Positions 1 to 7,283 of a DNA stretch of 10,164 nt are shown here, piece after piece. The notes beneath the pieces were generated by a model. That model searched no databases and was not told the DNA's origin. It was given only the letters and a program-made list of their open reading frames with translations. How positions within the stretch are numbered: position 1 is the stretch's first letter; every line of letters begins with the position of its first letter. The stretch is from Sphingomonadaceae bacterium (lineage in GTDB: Bacteria > Pseudomonadota > Alphaproteobacteria > Sphingomonadales > Sphingomonadaceae): the NCBI GenBank assembly GCA_013821585.1, contig JACDGO010000047.1, positions 1-10,164 of the forward strand. Direction: 5' to 3'. Both the position numbers and the translations under genes were made by a program.

Positions 1-474
1 GTCGAAGCGGTCGTTGATTTCGCAAGCAACGCGCTTCCTCAGCTCGACGCGACCTTCGCCATCGTCGGCCGGGCACCTACTCAGCAGGTCCTCGCGCTCG
101 CGTCGGACCGCGTGATCGTGACCGACGAGGTTTCCGACACACGTCCCTGGCTTGCCGCCGCCGATGTCGTCGTCGCGCCGTTGAAACTCGCGCGCGGCTT
201 GCAGAACAAGATTCTAGAAGCGATGGCGGTGGGGCGTGCCGTTGTCGCCTCGCGCGCCGCCGCGACCGGAATCGACGCGCAGGAAGGCCGCGACCTCGTC
301 GTCGCCGACGATCCCGTCGAACCGATCCGCGCGCTGCTCGCCGATCCGGATCGCGCCGCCGCGCTGGGCCGGGCCGCGCGCGCCCGGATGGAAGCGCGCT
401 ACGGCTGGGACGCCGTGCTCGCGCCGCTCGCGACTCTCGTCGCCCCAGCGAAGGCTGGGGCCTATCGATCGTGA
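1..474 (+). CDS. Sugar transferase of the XrtA/PEP-CTERM system, C-terminal part (5' end outside window)
   Basis: The reading frame is open from the first base, so the N-terminus and true start lie upstream; 157 codons are visible. The visible part is the second Rossmann half of a GT-B glycosyltransferase. It has a 'DTRPWLAAADVVVAPL' segment and then 'ARGLQNKILEAMAVGRAVVAS' spread over about 190-255, with the sugar-nucleotide-binding glutamate near 217-219. This pattern fits the sugar transferases that accompany exosortase A (TIGR03087-type; recognised by pattern, not searched). The likely role is adding a sugar during exopolysaccharide assembly at the cytoplasmic face; donor and acceptor cannot be told. 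The last dozen residues (APAKAGAYRS) are encoded by a palindromic repeat and are probably not part of the original domain. The stop codon overlaps the next start in GTGA (471-474), suggesting translational coupling to xrtA. Confidence 0.85.
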   Translation, partial: VEAVVDFASNALPQLDATFAIVGRAPTQQVLALASDRVIVTDEVSDTRPWLAAADVVVAPLKLARGLQNKILEAMAVGRAVVASRAAATGIDAQEGRDLVVADDPVEPIRALLADPDRAAALGRAARARMEARYGWDAVLAPLATLVAPAKAGAYRS

Positions 475-535
475 CACAAGCGATGGCTTCTCAATCCGAA
501 ACATCGATGGATGCCAGCCTTCGCTGGCATGACGG
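438..535. repeat. Palindrome-pair (REP/BIME-like) repeat, copy 1, at a gene junction
   Basis: Two hairpins face each other about 50 bases apart. The first, 442-461, has perfect 8-base arms (GCCCCAGC / GCTGGGGC) around a GAAG loop. The second, 511-530, has perfect 8-base arms (ATGCCAGC / GCTGGCAT) around a CTTC loop and is followed by GACGGGGA. The cores are reverse complements of each other (CCAGCGAAGGCTGG and CCAGCCTTCGCTGG), so the unit is an inverted pair. A related unit lies at 5584-5670. The element spans the end of the glycosyltransferase and the start of xrtA, so it is translated in both genes. Similar short palindromes are common between genes of sphingomonads and other proteobacteria (known). 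Their mobilisation by a transposase-like protein is only an inference here, since no such gene is in the window. Confidence 0.8.
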
Positions 536-2009
536 GGAATGGCGCGAGCACGTCGCCGTCCTCGCCGCGACTGTCGCCGCGCTGCTGGTCCTGTTCGCGC
601 GCGATGCGGCGGCGATGGCGCATCAATGGTGGGCGAGTTCGACCTATCAGCATTGCCTGTTCATCCTGCCGATCGTCGCTTGGCTCGTGTGGCAACGCCA
701 CCGCGAGGTCGCGCGGGTCGAGCCGCGTGCCTGGCTTCCCGGCCTTCTGTTTGTCGCGCTCGCAGCTTTCCTGTGGCTGATCGGCGAAGCGGCGGGTGTC
801 GCGCTGGTCCGCCATGCCGCGCTCATAGCGCTCGTCCAGGCGAGCGTGCTCGCGATCCTCGGCCCGGCGGCGGTGCGCGCGTTGCTGTTCCCGCTCTTCT
901 ACCTCGTCTTCCTGGTCCCGTTCGGCGACGAGTTCGTTCCGCCGCTCCAGACCGTCACCGCGAAGATCACGATGGCGCTGCTCCACATCTCGGGCGTCCC
1001 CGCGCGGATCGACGGCGTGTTCATCACCACGCCGTCGGGTTGGTTCGAGGTCGCGGAGGCGTGCTCTGGCGTCAAGTTCCTCGTCGCGATGGTCGCTTAT
1101 GGCGCGCTCGTCGCCAATGTCTGCTTCAGGAGCTGGCCGCGCCGCATCGCCTTCATGGGTCTGTGCGTCGTCGCGCCGATCCTCGCCAACGGCGTGCGCG
1201 CATTCGCGACGATCTATGCCGCGCATTTGACATCGGTCGCGGCGGCGACAGGCTTCGACCATATCGTCTACGGCTGGTTCTTCTTCGCCTTCGTGATGGC
1301 GCTGGTCATCGCGATCGGCTGGCGCTTCTTCGATCGTCGCATCGGCGACCCTTGGCTGACCGCCATCCCGCGAGCTGTCGGCAAGCCCCGCAACGCGCTC
1401 GCGGTCGCGCTCGCCGCGCTCGGCATCGCCGCACTGCCGATCGTGTGGAACGGCACGGTGATCGCCACGCAGCGTCGCCCGCTGCCTCACCAAGTCTTTC
1501 TCCCGCAAGTCGCCCGTTGGACGCAGGTGACGAATACCGGCTGCCATCCGTGGACGCCGCGTTTCGACGGCGCGGACCACCGCCTTTACGGTCGCTACCG
1601 CGATGCAAGCGGGCGGCAGGTCGATGTCGCGATTGCGCTCTACGGTTGGCAAGGCGAGGGGCGCAAGCTTGCAGGCTTTGGACAGGGCGCGGCCGACCCG
1701 GATCACAAATGGGCTTGGGCGGCGAACGCACTCGCGCCGCCGGGCGGCAAGGCCGAGCGCATCCTCGCGCCCGGCCGCGTCGCGCGCGAAGCGCTGACCT
1801 TCTACGTTCTGGCAGGAGGCGCTACGGGCGATGCGATGACGGTAAGGCTCCGCACGCTCCGCGCGCACCTCCTCGGCGGCGACCAGCGTGCGGGCGTCGT
1901 GATCGTTTCGGCGGTCGAGCCGAACGCGCGCCCGGCGGTCGACGCGTTTCTGACGGCGTTCGGCGCTCCGGCGGCGCGCGCCCGCGCGCTCCTCGACCAA
2001 GCGGACTAG
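471..2009 (+). CDS. xrtA: Exosortase A with fused EpsI domain
   Basis: A 512-residue integral membrane protease/transpeptidase-like enzyme that sorts PEP-CTERM proteins at the inner membrane, made together with an exopolysaccharide. Residues about 28-285 are a run of hydrophobic helices. They carry the three exosortase active-site residues: Cys198 in 'EACSG', Arg243 in 'NGVRAF' and His264 in 'GFDHIVYGW'. Residues about 330-495 form a soluble EpsI-type domain ('RWTQVTNTGCHPW', 'ALYGWQGEGRKL'), a known fusion partner of XrtA. The start is uncertain. GTG at 471 overlaps the upstream stop, while ATG at 483 and ATG at 507 are alternatives. All residues up to about 22 come from the repeat, and conserved sequence begins near Trp24. 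The amidotransferase follows 5 bases after the stop. No PEP-CTERM substrate gene is visible in the window. Confidence 0.93.
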   Translation: MTQAMASQSETSMDASLRWHDGEWREHVAVLAATVAALLVLFARDAAAMAHQWWASSTYQHCLFILPIVAWLVWQRHREVARVEPRAWLPGLLFVALAAFLWLIGEAAGVALVRHAALIALVQASVLAILGPAAVRALLFPLFYLVFLVPFGDEFVPPLQTVTAKITMALLHISGVPARIDGVFITTPSGWFEVAEACSGVKFLVAMVAYGALVANVCFRSWPRRIAFMGLCVVAPILANGVRAFATIYAAHLTSVAAATGFDHIVYGWFFFAFVMALVIAIGWRFFDRRIGDPWLTAIPRAVGKPRNALAVALAALGIAALPIVWNGTVIATQRRPLPHQVFLPQVARWTQVTNTGCHPWTPRFDGADHRLYGRYRDASGRQVDVAIALYGWQGEGRKLAGFGQGAADPDHKWAWAANALAPPGGKAERILAPGRVAREALTFYVLAGGATGDAMTVRLRTLRAHLLGGDQRAGVVIVSAVEPNARPAVDAFLTAFGAPAARARALLDQAD

Positions 2010-2014
2010 CGCCG

Positions 2015-3904
2015 ATGTGCGGCATCGCCGGCCTCTATCACCTCGGCACCGCCAAGCCAGTCGCGGCGGGCAGGGTGCGCGCGATGGCCGATGCGCAGGC
2101 ACATCGTGGCCCCGACGGGTCGGGCGTGTGGACCGATCGCGGCGTCGGCCTCGGCCATCGCCGCCTCGCGATCGTCGATCTGGACAGCGGCGCGCAGCCG
2201 ATGGCGACAGCCGACGGCGCGCTGCACGTCGTCTTCAACGGCATGATCTACAATTTCCTTGAGGTGCGCCGCGAGCTCGAGCTGATCGGAGCGCAATTTC
2301 GCACGAAGAGCGACACTGAGGTACTGCTCCACGGCTGGCGCGCCTGGGGGCCGGCGATGCTGCCGCGCCTCAACGGCATGTTCGCCTTCGCGCTCTACGA
2401 CGCGCGCGACCGTTCGCTGTTTCTCGCGCGCGACCGGCTCGGGGTGAAGCCGCTCCATTATGCCGAGCTCGCCGACGGCAGCGTCGCGTTCGCGTCCGAA
2501 CTCAAGGGTTTGCTCGCCAATCCCGCCGTCCGCCGCGAGCCAAACGCGCAGGCGATCGAGGATTATTTCGCTTGGGGTTACATCCCCGACGACGCGTGCA
2601 TCGTCGCGGGCATCCGCAAGCTCCCGGCGGGGAGCTGGCTGCATCTTCAGCGTGGCAAGCCGCTTCCCGCGCCCATCGTCTGGTGGGATGTGGATTTCTC
2701 CGAACGCGCGCGGGGCTCCGTGGCGTCGCTCGAGGAGGAGATGCGCGACCGGCTGCGCGACGCCGTCACTTCGCGCATGGTCTCAGACGTGCCGCTCGGC
2801 GCGTTCCTTTCGGGCGGGGTCGACAGCTCCTCGGTCGTCGCGCTGATGGCCGAGGGGAGCCGCCACGCGGTCCAGACCTGCTCGATCGGCTTCGACGACG
2901 CCGCGCACGACGAGACGCGCTATGCCGCCGAAGTTGCGACGCGCTTCGCCACCGACCACCGCACGCGCATCGTCGCGGCCGACGATTTCGCGGCGATCGA
3001 CGTGCTCGCCACCGCGTTCGACGAGCCCTTCGCCGATGCGTCGGCGCTTCCGACATGGCGCGTGTGCCAGCTTGCCCGCGAGACGGTGAAGGTCGCGCTG
3101 TCGGGCGATGGCGCGGACGAGGCGTTCGCGGGCTACCGCCGCTACCGTTTTCAAGCTGCCGAGGAACGCGTGCGTTCGATGCTACCCTCAGGATTGCGCC
3201 GCAACCTGTTCGGAACGCTTGGGCGCTTCTATCCCAAAGCCGATTGGGCGCCGCAGCGCTTTCGCGCCAAATCGACCTTTCAGGCGCTCGCGCGCGACGG
3301 CGACGAGGCCTATGCCCGCTCGGTCGGCGTGACGTCTCCCGAGATGCGCGCCGCGCTCTTTTCGGACAGTCTAAAACGCGACATTCAGGGCCACCGGGCC
3401 GAGGAGCGCTATATCGCCGCGACGCGCGCCGCGCCCGCGCGCGACGCGCTTGACCGCGCGCAATATGCCGACCTCAAGATTTGGCTGCCCGGCGACATAC
3501 TGACGAAGGTCGACCGCGCGAGCATGGCGGTCAGCCTCGAGGCGCGCGAGCCGCTGCTCGACCACCGCCTCGTCGAATTCGGCGCGAGGCTTCCCGCGAA
3601 CATGCGGCTGCGGCGCGGCGAGGGGAAATGGCTAATGAAGCGCGCGATGCGCCGTTACTTGCCCGAAGGCATCCTCGAGCGCCGCAAGATGGGCTTCGTG
3701 ACGCCCGTTTCGGCGTGGTTTCGCGGCCCGCTTGCGGGCGAAGCGGTGCGCGTGACCGGGGTTCTCGCCGAAACCGGCTGGTTCGACCGCGCCACGCTCG
3801 CCGCGCTCCCCGCGCAGCACAAGAGCGGCCGCCGCGACCACGGGCGTTTGCTGTGGCAATTGGTCATGCTCGAACGCTCGATGAAGCGGCTGTTCGGTCA
3901 GTAG
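2015..3904 (+). CDS. XrtA-associated asparagine synthase-type amidotransferase
   Basis: A cytoplasmic glutamine-dependent amidotransferase of 629 residues. The N-terminal Ntn glutaminase domain (about 1-200) starts Met-Cys-Gly, so Cys2 becomes the nucleophile after Met removal. It keeps Arg50 (GHRRL), Asn75-Gly76 and Asp100, but the usual NGEIYN motif reads NGMIYN, with Met at 77. The synthase domain (about 230-620) has the ATP-pyrophosphatase loop SGGVDSS at 266-272 and '[12 protein letters not shown]' at 363-374. Length, motifs and position directly after xrtA fit exosortase A system-associated amidotransferase 1 (TIGR03108-type). It probably amidates a sugar or other polysaccharide precursor rather than making free asparagine; the substrate is unknown. 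The ATG at 2015 was chosen because Cys must be residue 2; the frame is open far upstream, but that part is an xrtA shadow. No clear Shine-Dalgarno is seen, so coupling to xrtA is likely. The 3' end overlaps truA by 7 bases, convergently. Confidence 0.92.
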   Translation: MCGIAGLYHLGTAKPVAAGRVRAMADAQAHRGPDGSGVWTDRGVGLGHRRLAIVDLDSGAQPMATADGALHVVFNGMIYNFLEVRRELELIGAQFRTKSDTEVLLHGWRAWGPAMLPRLNGMFAFALYDARDRSLFLARDRLGVKPLHYAELADGSVAFASELKGLLANPAVRREPNAQAIEDYFAWGYIPDDACIVAGIRKLPAGSWLHLQRGKPLPAPIVWWDVDFSERARGSVASLEEEMRDRLRDAVTSRMVSDVPLGAFLSGGVDSSSVVALMAEGSRHAVQTCSIGFDDAAHDETRYAAEVATRFATDHRTRIVAADDFAAIDVLATAFDEPFADASALPTWRVCQLARETVKVALSGDGADEAFAGYRRYRFQAAEERVRSMLPSGLRRNLFGTLGRFYPKADWAPQRFRAKSTFQALARDGDEAYARSVGVTSPEMRAALFSDSLKRDIQGHRAEERYIAATRAAPARDALDRAQYADLKIWLPGDILTKVDRASMAVSLEAREPLLDHRLVEFGARLPANMRLRRGEGKWLMKRAMRRYLPEGILERRKMGFVTPVSAWFRGPLAGEAVRVTGVLAETGWFDRATLAALPAQHKSGRRDHGRLLWQLVMLERSMKRLFGQ

Positions 3905-4635
3905 TCGGCGCGGTCGAAATACAGTCCGTCGGGCGGCGCGTTGAGGCCGAGTGCGGCGCGATCCTTCGCGTCGAGCGCCGCCTTCAGGTCGACCGCCGAC
4001 CATTTTCCCTGACCGACGAGCGCGAGGCAGCCGACCATCGAACGCACCTGATGATGCAAGAAAGACCGCGCGCTCGCGGCGATGCGGATCGTCTCGCCCT
4101 CCCGCGCCACATCGAGCCGGTCGAGCGTCCGCAAGGGGCTTTCGGCTTGGCAATGCGCCGAGCGGAAGGTGGTGAAATCGTGCCGTCCGACCAGCATTTG
4201 CGCCGCTTCGTGCATTGCCTCCGCGTCGAGCGGTAAAACGACGCGCCACGCCAATCCCTTCTCCCACGTCAGCGGCGCGCGGCGATCGACGATGACATAT
4301 TCATAATGCCGCGCAACACACGAAAAACGCGCGTGAAAATCGTCCGCCGCAACCTCGCAAGCCAGCACCGCGACGGGCGTGGGCCGCAACCGCGCATTGA
4401 GCGCCTCCATCAGCCGGAACGGCGTGATCGCGCGCGGCGGCTCGATATGCGCGACCATCTCGCGCGCGTGAACGCCCGCATCGGTCCGCCCCGCCGCATG
4501 GACCGCGACGGCTTCGCCGAAGATCGCGAAAGCCGCGGCTTCGATCGCGCCTTGCACGCTTGGCCCGTGATCCTGCCGCTGCCAGCCCATGAACGGGCGG
4601 CCGTCATATTCGATCGTCAGCTTGAAACGGGTCAA
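3898..4635 (-). CDS. truA: tRNA pseudouridine(38-40) synthase TruA
   Basis: Converts uridines 38-40 of the tRNA anticodon stem to pseudouridine in the cytoplasm. The protein is 245 residues from the chosen start, which is normal for the family. The catalytic aspartate is Asp52 in 'GRTDAGVHA'. '[13 protein letters not shown]' lies near residues 9-21, '[13 protein letters not shown]' near 190-202, and the C-terminus '[13 protein letters not shown]' is typical. The start is TTG at 4635-4633. Conserved sequence begins immediately after it ([11 protein letters not shown]), and it overlaps the fmt stop as TTGA, which indicates translational coupling. A longer frame with an ATG at 4746 exists, but its extra 37 residues are only the fmt coding sequence read in another frame. 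The gene is the second of a fmt-truA pair and ends 7 bases inside the convergent amidotransferase gene. Confidence 0.95.
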   Translation of the reverse strand: MTRFKLTIEYDGRPFMGWQRQDHGPSVQGAIEAAAFAIFGEAVAVHAAGRTDAGVHAREMVAHIEPPRAITPFRLMEALNARLRPTPVAVLACEVAADDFHARFSCVARHYEYVIVDRRAPLTWEKGLAWRVVLPLDAEAMHEAAQMLVGRHDFTTFRSAHCQAESPLRTLDRLDVAREGETIRIAASARSFLHHQVRSMVGCLALVGQGKWSAVDLKAALDAKDRAALGLNAPPDGLYFDRADY

Positions 4636-5552
4636 GTCAGTATCGTGTCTTTGGGAATAGGGAAGCCGCGTAAAAAATCGGCCGGTCTCATCGGTTCGCG
4701 TCCGGCACGCTGAACAAGCAATGGGTCGAGCCAATCCCTTCCGCACGAAATCAGAAGGCTATCACTGACAACTCTGCCGATCCCCGGTTTTGGTGGAGCG
4801 CGGAGACAATGAATTGACCCCGCTTCCAATATTCTTATTCGTTCGCCGTTCGCCTCGAACCAAGCTCCGGGCGCGGGGGCAAAGGCGCGCACCTTGCGCA
4901 CAAGTTCGTCAGCCTCTCGGCTGAAGTCTAGGCGAGTTTCAGCCTTTTCGATCTTGTGTGCGTAAGTGACGCCATGCTCAGGTTGGGGGCTCGGGAGCCA
5001 AGATGACAGGTCTTCCAATACCCTGACGAGAAGCGCTGCGCCCATCGCGGCAAGTTCGGCAGTCAGCGAACCAGCAGTCTTCGCGCCGACGGCCGTCTCC
5101 GCCTTCGCCAGCATCGGTCCTGTATCCAGCCCCGCTTCCATCGCCATGATCGTCACGCCGGTGACGGCGTCGCCCGCGAGGATCGCGCGCTGGATCGGCG
5201 CCGCGCCGCGCCAGCGCGGAAGCAGCGATGCGTGGACGTTGATGCAGCCGTGACGCGGCGCGTCGAGGATCGCTTGAGGGAGGATCAGCCCATAGGCGGC
5301 GACCACCGCGATGTCGGCGTCGAGCGCCGCGAAGTCCGCTTGCGCCTCCGCGTTCCGCAAGCTCGCCGGATGCCGCACGGCGATCCCCAGCGTCTCCGCG
5401 CGCCGCTGAACGGGGGAGCGCGACAACGCCTTGCCGCGCCCCGCGCGCCGCGGCGGCTGGGTGTAGGCCGCGATCACAGCGTACCCCGCCGCGACCAGCG
5501 CATCGAGGCTCGGCACCGCGAAGTCCGGCGTTCCCATGAAGACGATGCGCAT
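4632..5552 (-). CDS. fmt: Methionyl-tRNA formyltransferase
   Basis: Formylates Met-tRNA(fMet) using 10-formyl-tetrahydrofolate so that translation can begin; cytoplasmic. It has 306 residues, the usual length. The N-terminal formyltransferase fold starts '[16 protein letters not shown]'. Catalytic residues are Asn105, His107 (in '[14 protein letters not shown]', 107-120) and Asp143 ('AGLDTGPML'). The C-terminal tRNA-binding OB-fold-like domain, about 205-306, includes '[10 protein letters not shown]' and 'LRGFPIP'. The last residues differ in base composition: the stretch around 4740-4860 is roughly 50-57% GC by hand count, well below the flanking sequence. The stop overlaps the TTG start of truA. 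The partner deformylase gene def is nearby but divergent, with recR between them. No strong Shine-Dalgarno is seen before the ATG; a palindromic repeat begins about 30 bases upstream. Confidence 0.96.
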   Translation of the reverse strand: MRIVFMGTPDFAVPSLDALVAAGYAVIAAYTQPPRRAGRGKALSRSPVQRRAETLGIAVRHPASLRNAEAQADFAALDADIAVVAAYGLILPQAILDAPRHGCINVHASLLPRWRGAAPIQRAILAGDAVTGVTIMAMEAGLDTGPMLAKAETAVGAKTAGSLTAELAAMGAALLVRVLEDLSSWLPSPQPEHGVTYAHKIEKAETRLDFSREADELVRKVRAFAPAPGAWFEANGERIRILEAGSIHCLRAPPKPGIGRVVSDSLLISCGRDWLDPLLVQRAGREPMRPADFLRGFPIPKDTILT

Positions 5553-5583
5553 GTCCGGGGCTGGTAGAGGCTACACTATTCCT

Positions 5584-5670
5584 CGTCACCCCCGCGAAAG
5601 CGAGGGTCTCGCGGCCTTGGCGTGGCCGAAACAGGAAGCGGGATCCCCGCTTTCGCGGGGATGACGGGGA
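5584..5670. repeat. Palindrome-pair (REP/BIME-like) repeat, copy 2, in the fmt/recR divergent region
   Basis: Same architecture as the element at 438-535. The left hairpin, 5588-5607, has arms ACCCCCGC / GCGAGGGT (one mismatch) around GAAA. The right hairpin, 5643-5662, has perfect arms ATCCCCGC / GCGGGGAT around TTTC, followed by GACGGGGA as in copy 1. The loops GAAA and TTTC are complementary, so the two halves are inverted. The element fills most of the 144-base space between the divergent fmt and recR genes, where their promoters should lie. It could therefore affect expression of either gene, which is an inference. Translated on the + strand it gives 'IPAFAGMT', a peptide often produced when such repeats are mistaken for coding sequence. 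Confidence 0.8.
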
Positions 5671-5696
5671 TGAGGGCAGCCGCTATCTGCCAACAT

Positions 5697-6293
5697 ATGG
5701 CTTCCCCAGAGATCGACGCGCTGGCGCAGGCGCTCGCGCGCCTCCCCGGCTTCGGCCCGCGCTCTGCGCGGCGCGCGGTGCTTTATCTGATCAAGAAGCG
5801 CGAATCGGCGCTCGCTCCCTTGCGCGCCGCGCTCGAACGCGTCGACGCGCGCCTCGCGACCTGCTCGACCTGCGGCAACGTCGACACGTCGGACCCGTGC
5901 GGCGTTTGCGCCGACCCGAAGCGCGACGACCGCGCGATCGCGGTGGTGGAGGAGGTCGCCGACCTCTGGGCGCTCGATCGCTCGCGCCTGTTTCCGGGGC
6001 GCTTCCACGTTCTCGGCGGGCGGCTCTCGGCGCTCGATGGCGTGCGGCCTGAAGATCTCGCGATCGACAGCCTCGTCGCGCGCGTGGCGAAGGGCGGGGT
6101 CGACGAGGTCGTGCTGGCGATGAACGCGACGCTCGAAGGCCAAACCACCGCGCACTATATCGCCGAGCGGCTTGAGACCTTCCCGATCCGCCTCACCCAG
6201 CTTGCGCACGGCCTGCCGGTCGGCGGCGAGCTCGACTATCTCGACGAAGGCACGCTCGCGCAAGCGCTCAGGGCGCGGCGGCCGGTGTCTTGA
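5697..6293 (+). CDS. recR: Recombination mediator protein RecR
   Basis: Works with RecO (and RecF) to load RecA on gapped DNA in the RecFOR recombinational repair pathway. The protein is 198 residues, the normal length, when started at ATG 5697 (MASPEIDAL). An in-frame ATG at 5622 would add 25 residues, but these are translated from the palindromic repeat ([10 protein letters not shown]) and were rejected. In order: a helix-hairpin-helix segment ('[16 protein letters not shown]', about 13-28), a four-cysteine zinc finger (Cys56, Cys59, Cys68, Cys71), and a Toprim domain from about residue 79 with the acidic stretch 'AVVEEVADL' near 82-90. The C-terminal '[20 protein letters not shown]' is typical. 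No good Shine-Dalgarno precedes the ATG. def follows after 31 bases, so the two probably form an operon. Confidence 0.96.
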   Translation: MASPEIDALAQALARLPGFGPRSARRAVLYLIKKRESALAPLRAALERVDARLATCSTCGNVDTSDPCGVCADPKRDDRAIAVVEEVADLWALDRSRLFPGRFHVLGGRLSALDGVRPEDLAIDSLVARVAKGGVDEVVLAMNATLEGQTTAHYIAERLETFPIRLTQLAHGLPVGGELDYLDEGTLAQALRARRPVS

Positions 6294-6324
6294 CCGCCGC
6301 ACGCCCCAATCTTACCTGAAAATC

Positions 6325-6849
6325 ATGGCCATCCGCCCGATCATCGAAGCGCCCGACCCCCGGCTGCGCCTGATCTCGAAGCCCGTCGACGCGATCGATG
6401 ACGGCATCCGCGCGCTCGTCGCCGACATGTTCGAGACGATGTACGAAGCCCCCGGCATCGGCCTCGCCGCAGTGCAGGTCGGGGAGCCGCTTCGCGTGCT
6501 CGTCATCGATCTGCAGGAGCCCGAGGAGGAGGACGGCGAGCCCGTGCGGACTCCGCGCGTCTTCATCAACCCGGAGATCGTCGACCCGTCCGACGATACC
6601 GGCATCTACAACGAGGGTTGCTTGTCAGTCCCCGACCAATATGCCGAGGTAGAGCGCCCCGCCGCGTGCCGCGCACGCTGGATGGACCTCGAGGGCGTCC
6701 AGCATGACGAACGCATCGAGGGCATGCTCGCGACCTGCCTCCAGCACGAGATGGACCATCTCGAAGGCGTATTGTTCATCGACCATCTGAGCCGCCTGAA
6801 GCGCGACATGATCCTGAAAAGACTCGCGAAGCTGAAGAAGGCCGCCTGA
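6325..6849 (+). CDS. def: Peptide deformylase
   Basis: Removes the N-terminal formyl group from nascent proteins at the ribosome; a metal (usually Fe2+) hydrolase. It is 174 residues long and has the three deformylase motifs: 'GIGLAAVQVG' (44-53), 'EGCLSVP' (97-103, metal ligand Cys99) and 'HEMDHLEG' (141-148, ligands His141 and His145, catalytic Glu142). All active-site residues are present, so it should be active. ATG at 6325 (MAIRPIIEAPDPRL) was chosen because the family homology starts there. The longer frame from 6172 would run inside recR and add residues unlike any deformylase. It lies 31 bases after recR and 11 bases before the VanZ-like gene. It opposes Fmt functionally, yet fmt is on the other strand about 770 bases away. 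Confidence 0.96.
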   Translation: MAIRPIIEAPDPRLRLISKPVDAIDDGIRALVADMFETMYEAPGIGLAAVQVGEPLRVLVIDLQEPEEEDGEPVRTPRVFINPEIVDPSDDTGIYNEGCLSVPDQYAEVERPAACRARWMDLEGVQHDERIEGMLATCLQHEMDHLEGVLFIDHLSRLKRDMILKRLAKLKKAA

Positions 6850-6860
6850 CGGCGTCTCGC

Positions 6861-7208
6861 GTGACCGATCGCTTTCGCCCCGCGCTCGTCGCGCTGTTCT
6901 GGCTCGCGCTCGCCTTCGCGGTGGTGATGGCGCTGCTCCCCAAGCCGCCGCACCTCCTTGAGCTCCGCGACAAATGGCAGCACATGCTCGCCTTCGCCAC
7001 GCTCGCCGGCCTCGCGCGCTTCGCGTTCCCCCAAGCCCCCAATTTGCGTATCGCCGAACGGCTGTCCTTCACCGGTGCGCTGATCGAGGTGCTGCAAGCG
7101 ATTCCTGCGCTCCACCGCGATTGCGACATCCTCGACTGGGTGGCGGACACGGCCGCGATCCTGATCGCCTTGGCCCTGATCCGCGCGTTCGGCGGGCCGC
7201 GAAATTAG
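6861..7208 (+). CDS. Small VanZ-like family membrane protein
   Basis: A 115-residue inner-membrane protein starting at GTG 6861, 11 bases after def and probably co-transcribed with it. Three hydrophobic segments are visible: about 9-26, 41-57 and 92-110. Conserved family-type positions are 'DKWQHMLAFATLA' (37-48), 'GALIEVLQ' (72-79) and 'RDCDILDWVADTAA' (86-99), matching the VanZ-like pattern with its DK..H, E..Q and D..DW residues. It is shorter than the VanZ protein of enterococcal transposons. The function of such short proteobacterial members is not known. The family name does not imply glycopeptide resistance, because no van genes are present and VanZ-like proteins are widespread. Whether the transcript continues into rmuC is doubtful, since a 148-base gap with operator-like sites follows. 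Confidence 0.8.
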   Translation: MTDRFRPALVALFWLALAFAVVMALLPKPPHLLELRDKWQHMLAFATLAGLARFAFPQAPNLRIAERLSFTGALIEVLQAIPALHRDCDILDWVADTAAILIALALIRAFGGPRN

Positions 7209-7227
7209 GGGCTGTCCTACAGCGCGC

Positions 7228-7242
7228 GTTCCTTCTACGTTC
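7228..7242 (+). promoter_or_regulatory. LexA operator candidate 1 (GTTC-N7-GTTC)
   Basis: GTTC at 7228-7231, seven bases, then GTTC at 7239-7242. This is an exact match to the direct-repeat LexA box of Alphaproteobacteria. It lies in the gap between the VanZ-like gene and rmuC, 115 bases before the rmuC start. A second exact match lies 56 bases downstream. SOS control of rmuC is inferred from position; no promoter hexamers are clear enough to place relative to the site. Confidence 0.65.
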
Positions 7243-7283
7243 CCGCGATGGCCACTACTCCAGCCTGTCCGCATCAGTACGTC

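Noticed and set aside
539..2014. 492-codon upstream extension of the amidotransferase frame
   Set aside because: It runs inside xrtA in another frame, is Arg-rich, and the enzyme needs Cys directly after the initiator Met at 2015.
462..2102. 546-codon open frame on the minus strand opposite xrtA
   Set aside because: The product is Arg/Glu/Asp-rich with no domain or hydrophobic core. It is a typical antisense shadow of a GC-rich gene, and xrtA has full family motifs.
5622..5696. 25-residue N-terminal extension of RecR
   Set aside because: It is translated from the palindromic repeat (IPAFAGMT), and RecR homology and normal length start at ATG 5697.
6861..7208. Glycopeptide-resistance gene
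   Set aside because: Only distant VanZ-like family resemblance in a short protein, with no other van genes around; the name should not be read as resistance.
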